Source: Lachnospiraceae bacterium AC2031 (GTDB lineage Bacteria > Bacillota > Clostridia > Lachnospirales > Lachnospiraceae). Taken from it: a stretch of 64,000 nucleotides of DNA. Below, piece by piece: positions 60,004-64,000 of the stretch. The stretch covers positions 930,001 to 994,000 of the forward strand of contig JIAB01000001.1 of NCBI GenBank assembly GCA_000687975.1, written 5' to 3'. How positions within the stretch are numbered: position 1 is the first letter of the stretch; the number at the start of each line of letters is the position of its first letter. The notes under the pieces are model-generated. The model was not told where the DNA came from, made no database searches, and saw only the letters and a program-made list of their open reading frames with translations. Made by a program: the position numbers and the translations under genes.

Positions 60004-61314
60004 TTATTTTGTCCATTTGCCTGTAGCGTCTACGTAATACGAACCAATGTTTTCTGATACTGCCATAGCTCCACTGGATTTAAGGTAGTACCAGTCACTA
60101 CCTGATTTTACCCAGCCTGTCTGCATGGCGCCGCTAGTATTCATATAGTACCAGGTTGTTCCATCCTGAACCCATCCAGTTTGCATAGCACCACTTGTAT
60201 TCATATAATACCAAGCCGAACCCGACTTAACCCAGCCTGTCTGCATGGCACCGCTGGAGTTCATGTAATACCAGTCGCTACCTGATTTTACCCAACCTGT
60301 GGACATATATCCACTCTTATCAAAGTGATACCATGTATTATCTATCTCCAGCCACTTGGAAGCAGGATAAGAACCATCCGAGAGCTCATACCACCAGCCC
60401 TTACTGTTCTTCTTCCAGGTACCCTGTGATCCTGACGAACTAGTATCGTATCCAGGAGGAACTGTTCCGAAGAGATCCTTAAGAACCTCAACAGCAGTCA
60501 TATTCTGATAGCCCTCTGGATCTGAAAATGATGAACCAGTTGTAGACCATCTAAACTGATTATATCCAGAAAGATAAGATATACCCTTAGTACTATCCGG
60601 ATACTTTTCATACCATGAACTGTAATAAGTCTTCTTATAATATGTAGCGATAGTCACAGCCTCAGAGTTCTTATTACCAGAAGGAGTTGGTGTTCCTGAG
60701 AACTGAACTCCTGGAGGAGATGAATGCATTAGCACTACACTACCATCTGAACAAGGACCAACTACTATCCACATATGATCCGGAGTCTTCATTATATCTC
60801 CAGGCTTATAGTCCTTAACATTTGCCGCCATGGTAAGCGTTCCATAGCCCTGGTTCTGAAGCTTTTCCAGAACCTTGTTATTGTAATCTACATAGCCCTC
60901 TTTTCCATTTTCTGTTTCAAGGGTATTATAAAGCACCCAGCCAACATAACCTGAACAATCAAGTCCAAGATGGATAACATCCTTATTTGTCTTATAATCA
61001 TAATTCTTATAGTTGTAGCTGCTAGTCTGCTGTGCAGCAAACTCTGCCCAACGGGATGAAAGACCTATGGTACGTGCCTCAGTACCAGCGCCTGTATCCT
61101 CTTCATTCCAGCCGCCGCCGTAGGTATACATGGTTGTACCCATAGGTTCAAGACCAGTCTTTAAAAATTCCTTTATGGTCTTTTTTCCTGCAGCCTGAAC
61201 ATCTGCTGTTCCAGCCTTCATTCCGATTGGAGACATCGCAGTGTTAAATACAACAAGTGCTCCAAGGGCTAAGGCAGCCGCTCTCTTAATATGCTCTCTA
61301 AACTTATGTCTCAT
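60004..61314 (-). CDS. Secreted NlpC/P60-like peptidase with C-terminal cell-wall-binding repeats
   Basis: 436 residues; start at the ATG at 61314 (GAGG 8 bases upstream), not the earlier TTG. An N-terminal signal peptide ends near DVQAAG. The catalytic part has LGLDCSGYVGWVLYN (DCSGY with the nucleophilic cysteine) and a histidine in TPDHMWIVVG. Residues ~300-436 hold about five 20-residue aromatic repeats (WYYMNSSGAMQTGWVKSG and variants), the choline-binding/glucan-binding type. Likely a wall-bound peptidoglycan hydrolase. Promoter at 61345-61373. Confidence 0.85.
   Translation of the reverse strand: MRHKFREHIKRAAALALGALVVFNTAMSPIGMKAGTADVQAAGKKTIKEFLKTGLEPMGTTMYTYGGGWNEEDTGAGTEARTIGLSSRWAEFAAQQTSSYNYKNYDYKTNKDVIHLGLDCSGYVGWVLYNTLETENGKEGYVDYNNKVLEKLQNQGYGTLTMAANVKDYKPGDIMKTPDHMWIVVGPCSDGSVVLMHSSPPGVQFSGTPTPSGNKNSEAVTIATYYKKTYYSSWYEKYPDSTKGISYLSGYNQFRWSTTGSSFSDPEGYQNMTAVEVLKDLFGTVPPGYDTSSSGSQGTWKKNSKGWWYELSDGSYPASKWLEIDNTWYHFDKSGYMSTGWVKSGSDWYYMNSSGAMQTGWVKSGSAWYYMNTSGAMQTGWVQDGTTWYYMNTSGAMQTGWVKSGSDWYYLKSSGAMAVSENIGSYYVDATGKWTK
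60040..60310 (-). repeat. Tandem cell-wall-binding repeats (DNA level)
   Basis: Four ~63-base copies encoding WYYMNxSGAMQTGWVxSG-type units at the 3' end of the NlpC-like gene. The copies are near-identical in protein and still close in DNA, suggesting recent duplication. Confidence 0.8.
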
Positions 61315-61344
61315 ATATAAAACCTCACGCAAAAAACTTTAAAC

Positions 61345-61373
61345 ATTTTACCATTTAACCTATAAAAGTGCAA
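61345..61373 (-). promoter_or_regulatory. Promoter of the NlpC-like gene
   Basis: TTGCAC and TAAAAT on the minus strand with a 17-base spacer, 31 bases before the start codon. Confidence 0.65.
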
Positions 61374-61497
61374 AATTCGCCTATCTTAAACCTATGCAGT
61401 CTTTCTTCATACCTTCTCCCTCTATATAAAGAATACAAGTTTTATTACTAGAATAACCTATTCATAATTTAACATATTTTTATGTAAAAATCAGTAA

Positions 61498-61525
61498 AAG
61501 GCGGAGACCCAAAGATCTCCGCCTT
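61498..61525 (-). terminator. Intrinsic terminator after the secreted 498-aa protein
   Basis: AAGGCGGAGA and TCTCCGCCTT, 10-bp stem with an 8-base loop, followed on the minus strand by TTACTGATTTTT. Confidence 0.75.
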
Positions 61526-61543
61526 CATATCTAAAGTATTAAT

Positions 61544-63040
61544 TTATTTCATATATCCCTTTGAATCAAAGTAATACTCCGTACCATTGATCCAGAGATA
61601 CTGATTTGCTGGATACCATCCATTATCTTCGAACCACCAGCCTGTTGAGTCTACATGCCATGTTCCGTTCTCATAACCTTCTACCCAGGCACCATCTGAA
61701 CCAAGCCAATAGCCATCACGATACTCTGAATAATCCATATAACCGTCAGCTGTGAAGTAATACCACTTGCCGTCAATCTTTACCCACTGTGACTGTGGAT
61801 ACCAGCCTGCTGTATCCTCAAACCACCAGCCAGTGCTGTTAACCTTCCAGCTTCCCTGTGCAGTATATGAAGTGTCTCCATTTGAGCCGTACCACTGACC
61901 GTTAACCCACTCATTCTCGTATGTTACGCCAGCGTTTCCAGCGCCACTATTATCTGGCTGGTTACCAGCATCACTGCTCTGATTATTTGCAGTGTTACCT
62001 GCGTTACTTCCTGCAGCGTTGTTGTTTGAAGCGTTATTTGACGCATTGCTATCTGCAGCGTTGTTGTTTGCTGTATTTTCTGAGTTATTACTTGTTTTAT
62101 TCTCTGTATTATTCTGAGTAACACTTGGAGTTTCTTCTGGTGCGAAATCTAGTGTTATCTTGTCATAGTAGTATAAATAAATCGAATCTTTTTTTCTTTT
62201 ATCCTCATCTGAAAAAGTATACTCATACTTTCCTTTAACACTGCAGGAATCAAGTACAGTCAAAGATTCTACATTTAATAAACTAGAGCGATCACTCTTA
62301 GACCAAAATAGTTTAATATCAAAACTGCCATCATTATCAAGATCATAAAAATATGTATAGCCTTCGTCCGTAGAAGATATATGTTCATTTATTTTATCAT
62401 CTTCTGCATCCATCCCTAAGGCATAAGATAAACTATTAAATATAGGACCTGCATTTCGATTAATTACATTACCTCCCGTAGTAAGCTCACCGCCTTCTTT
62501 AGGAAGATTCACATAGCAGGAACCAAGATTATAATTTGGTCTTGCTTGAATAGTAACATCACATTCAATATTATTTGTATATCCAGCGTTGTCTCCGCAT
62601 TTAAATGAAAAATTTGAAAAACAACTTGTATCAGAAGAGTCAGACCCATTAAGTATTGTAACTGTATATTTTCCAGGATGAACATCATTATCAAAACCAT
62701 AATTATCATCAGCAATAAGGAGTACATAATGATATGTCTTACCAGCTTTAAGAACATCAGTTTTATCTAACGGAGTAGATGAACCTTTTTCATATACGTA
62801 TCCATAAATACTGAGTATACTATTCTTCATACTACCTTTGGTTCTTGAGTCTCCGTCAGTAGGAAATGCTTCATCAACCGTTAAACCATCGTAGGGAAGA
62901 ACATATATTGTAAGCTTTTTCTCTACATGATTCGTGTCTACTAATCCCGACATCGCATAACTTGGTATAGATTTCATACCATAAGTTACGACAATTAGGA
63001 CTGCCAGTAGCACTCCTAAAACTCTTTTTAATACTTTCAT
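61544..63040 (-). CDS. Secreted protein with Asn/Ser-rich linker and cell-wall-binding repeats
   Basis: 498 residues. Signal peptide MKVLKRVLGVLLAVLIVVTYG. A ~270-residue N-terminal domain of unknown fold (YVLPYDGLTVDEAFPTDGDS, FDNDVHPGKYTVTILNG) is followed by a low-complexity linker (~300-375: NNTENKTSNNSENTANNNAA). The C-terminus has repeats GSWKVNSTGWWFED and WVKIDGKWYYFTADGYM, similar to those of the NlpC-like protein, pointing to wall attachment. No catalytic motif recognised. Confidence 0.75.
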   Translation of the reverse strand: MKVLKRVLGVLLAVLIVVTYGMKSIPSYAMSGLVDTNHVEKKLTIYVLPYDGLTVDEAFPTDGDSRTKGSMKNSILSIYGYVYEKGSSTPLDKTDVLKAGKTYHYVLLIADDNYGFDNDVHPGKYTVTILNGSDSSDTSCFSNFSFKCGDNAGYTNNIECDVTIQARPNYNLGSCYVNLPKEGGELTTGGNVINRNAGPIFNSLSYALGMDAEDDKINEHISSTDEGYTYFYDLDNDGSFDIKLFWSKSDRSSLLNVESLTVLDSCSVKGKYEYTFSDEDKRKKDSIYLYYYDKITLDFAPEETPSVTQNNTENKTSNNSENTANNNAADSNASNNASNNNAAGSNAGNTANNQSSDAGNQPDNSGAGNAGVTYENEWVNGQWYGSNGDTSYTAQGSWKVNSTGWWFEDTAGWYPQSQWVKIDGKWYYFTADGYMDYSEYRDGYWLGSDGAWVEGYENGTWHVDSTGWWFEDNGWYPANQYLWINGTEYYFDSKGYMK

Positions 63041-63227
63041 TGTAAAATACCACCCTTCACTTTTATTAATTCATATTATAAATGAAGGTAATATTAGCAT
63101 AATAAACAAAAAATGCTGCAAATCCTTCTTATATTATTAGATAATTAAAAAATTTTAAATGTTATAGTCAACTAACACAAATTTTCACAAAAAAAGGAAG
63201 GATTTTTGTGTATTTTTTCAAGATTTA

Positions 63228-63236
63228 TGTTATAAT
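63228..63236 (+). promoter_or_regulatory. Extended -10 promoter of the 63-aa gene
   Basis: TGTTATAAT on the plus strand, 34 bases before the start codon; the -35 region (TTGTGT) is 19 bases away and weak. Confidence 0.55.
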
Positions 63237-63270
63237 CTATATAGAATTCGTGAAAAGGAGATGAAAAATT

Positions 63271-63462
63271 ATGCCAACATTTGTTTTCTGGATCCTTATG
63301 ATGGTTTTATTAGCACTATTCTTCTTCTGCGGTGAACACTTACTTCTATCTAGAGGACGAGATAGTACTAAGAAATATTCGAAATTTACTTCAACAAAAG
63401 CATGGATTATTTATATGGTAATCCTTGCGATTTTAACTGTTTTATTATTCATATTTAAGTAA
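63271..63462 (+). CDS. Small two-helix membrane protein, 63 aa
   Basis: AAGGAGATGAAAAATT precedes the ATG. Two hydrophobic segments, PTFVFWILMMVLLALFFFCG and AWIIYMVILAILTVLLFIF, separated by a basic loop (LLLSRGRDSTKKYSK). Own promoter and terminator, so it is probably a real monocistronic gene. No known family. Confidence 0.7.
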   Translation: MPTFVFWILMMVLLALFFFCGEHLLLSRGRDSTKKYSKFTSTKAWIIYMVILAILTVLLFIFK

Positions 63463-63465
63463 TCT

Positions 63466-63503
63466 AAAAGAGACAAGCAGCCGCGCTGTTTGTCTCTTTT
63501 TTT
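63466..63503 (+). terminator. Intrinsic terminator after the 63-aa gene
   Basis: AAAAGAGACAAGCAG pairs with CTGTTTGTCTCTTTT around CCGCG, followed by TTT. Confidence 0.8.
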
Positions 63504-63509
63504 CTTTAT

Positions 63510-64000
63510 CTATTTTTTCTTTGCATAATATGGCTTGGTTTTATCAAACACAAAATGCATCTGATTCTGATTACGGATACCCTTAACGATATTAACGTAC
63601 TTTGCAACATAACCATTCATCTTCTCTATATATTCCGACTCAGGAATTGTTCCTTCCGAAACTCCCTCAAGGCCATATTCCCAGCTTGCAGTAAGCTCAG
63701 CGCTGAGAAGGCCATTTATCGAATATAACACCACATCGTAAATGATTTCTCCCAGGAAGGTTGGTGTAAGTATCTGAGTCTTTTTATTGAGTGCTATGTA
63801 TTTGTTATTTACAAGCTTTGTTATGATCGCATCACGTGTCGCAGATGTACCAATACCACTACCTTTGATCTGCTCACGAAGTTCTTCATCCTCGATCAGC
63901 TTTCCAGCATTCTCCATAGCTAGGATCATAGAACCAGAATTATATCTCTGTGGAGGATTTGTCTTACCTTCTTTAATCTCAAAGCCAGATACAGGAAGTA
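63510..64000 (-). CDS. topB: DNA topoisomerase III (TopB), C-terminal part cut by window edge
   Basis: The frame runs from the right edge to a stop at 63510, about 163 codons. NPPQRYNSGSM, ENAGKLIEDEELREQIKGSGIGTSATRDAIITKL and YIALNKKTQILTPTFLGEIIYD match the C-terminal domain of type IA topoisomerases, where GIGTxATR is a signature. The catalytic tyrosine and TOPRIM domain lie beyond the window. The C-terminus (MHFVFDKTKPYYAKKK) has no zinc fingers. Confidence 0.93.
   Translation of the reverse strand, partial: LPVSGFEIKEGKTNPPQRYNSGSMILAMENAGKLIEDEELREQIKGSGIGTSATRDAIITKLVNNKYIALNKKTQILTPTFLGEIIYDVVLYSINGLLSAELTASWEYGLEGVSEGTIPESEYIEKMNGYVAKYVNIVKGIRNQNQMHFVFDKTKPYYAKKK

Noticed and set aside
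61381-61410. Nine-codon frame (MKKDCIGLR) with a good ribosome site upstream of the NlpC-like gene
   Set aside because: Lies upstream of the promoter assigned to the gene and has no attenuator hairpin; too short to call.
1-64000. CRISPR arrays, tRNA/rRNA genes, prophage and complete insertion sequences
   Set aside because: I looked for regularly spaced repeats, tRNA-like 3' arms, integrase or transposase frames and found none. The only tandem repeats are within protein-coding genes.

Overview
The window looks like chromosomal DNA from a low-GC, anaerobic, Gram-positive member of the Lachnospiraceae (Butyrivibrio/Pseudobutyrivibrio/Lachnospira-like). The evidence is indirect: gene content (anaerobic CbiK/CbiD/CbiG cobalamin route, QueH-type queuosine enzyme, AddAB, YtrA-type GntR regulator, TSCPD and DUF6106 proteins), AGGAGG-type ribosome sites and sigma-A promoters. 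No rRNA, tRNA, prophage, insertion sequence or CRISPR array was seen. Nearly all genes are on the minus strand; only three clear small or medium genes are on the plus strand.

Region 1 (1-19570, minus strand) is one very long cobalamin operon. It is headed by a cobalamin riboswitch with a leader terminator and runs: exported cobaltochelatase cbiK, a BtuF-like lipoprotein, a BtuC-like permease, a BtuD-CobQ fusion, cobT, cobU, cobS, a cobC-like phosphatase, cbiB, cobD, cbiC, cbiD, cbiF, cbiG, cbiH, a CbiJ-CbiE-CbiT triple fusion, and cbiA cut by the left edge. The two secreted lipoproteins at the head (CbiK and the BtuF-like protein) carry what appears to be the same NEAT-like beta-sandwich module, suggesting joint handling of a metal or tetrapyrrole outside the membrane. 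cbiL and corrinoid adenosyltransferase were not seen and may lie beyond the left edge.

Region 2 (19.6-27.3 kb) holds housekeeping and unknown genes: an MFS exporter, a DUF3592-like membrane protein, metF, a zinc ribbon protein, hslO, queH, a strongly promoted unknown 77-aa gene, a DUF6106 protein, ispF with a C-terminal extension and a DUF308 membrane protein. Region 3 (27.3-37.4 kb) is a tightly packed set: HAD phosphatase, CDP-glycerol transferase, a membrane coiled-coil protein, folC, two ABC systems, queF and a TSCPD protein. Region 4 (37.4-43.2 kb) is a YtrA-type GntR-controlled ABC/CPBP operon with a clear promoter and an operator dyad at the expected start site.

Region 5 (43.2-44.6 kb) is an MFS transporter behind a promoter, an 18-codon leader peptide and a terminator-like attenuator, an arrangement typical of ribosome-stalling (antibiotic) control. 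Region 6 (44.6-53.3 kb) has a methyltransferase, a GNAT acetyltransferase and addAB. Region 7 (53.4-60 kb) has a PRTase-like gene, a double Trk/Ktr potassium uptake cluster and a CbiK homologue that has lost both catalytic histidines. Region 8 (60-64 kb) has two secreted proteins with cell-wall-binding repeats, a 63-aa membrane protein and the 3' end of topB. Dispersed palindromic repeats with a GAACCGTCCCC core, and one with a GGGTCAGACCC core, sit at the 3' ends of minus-strand genes.
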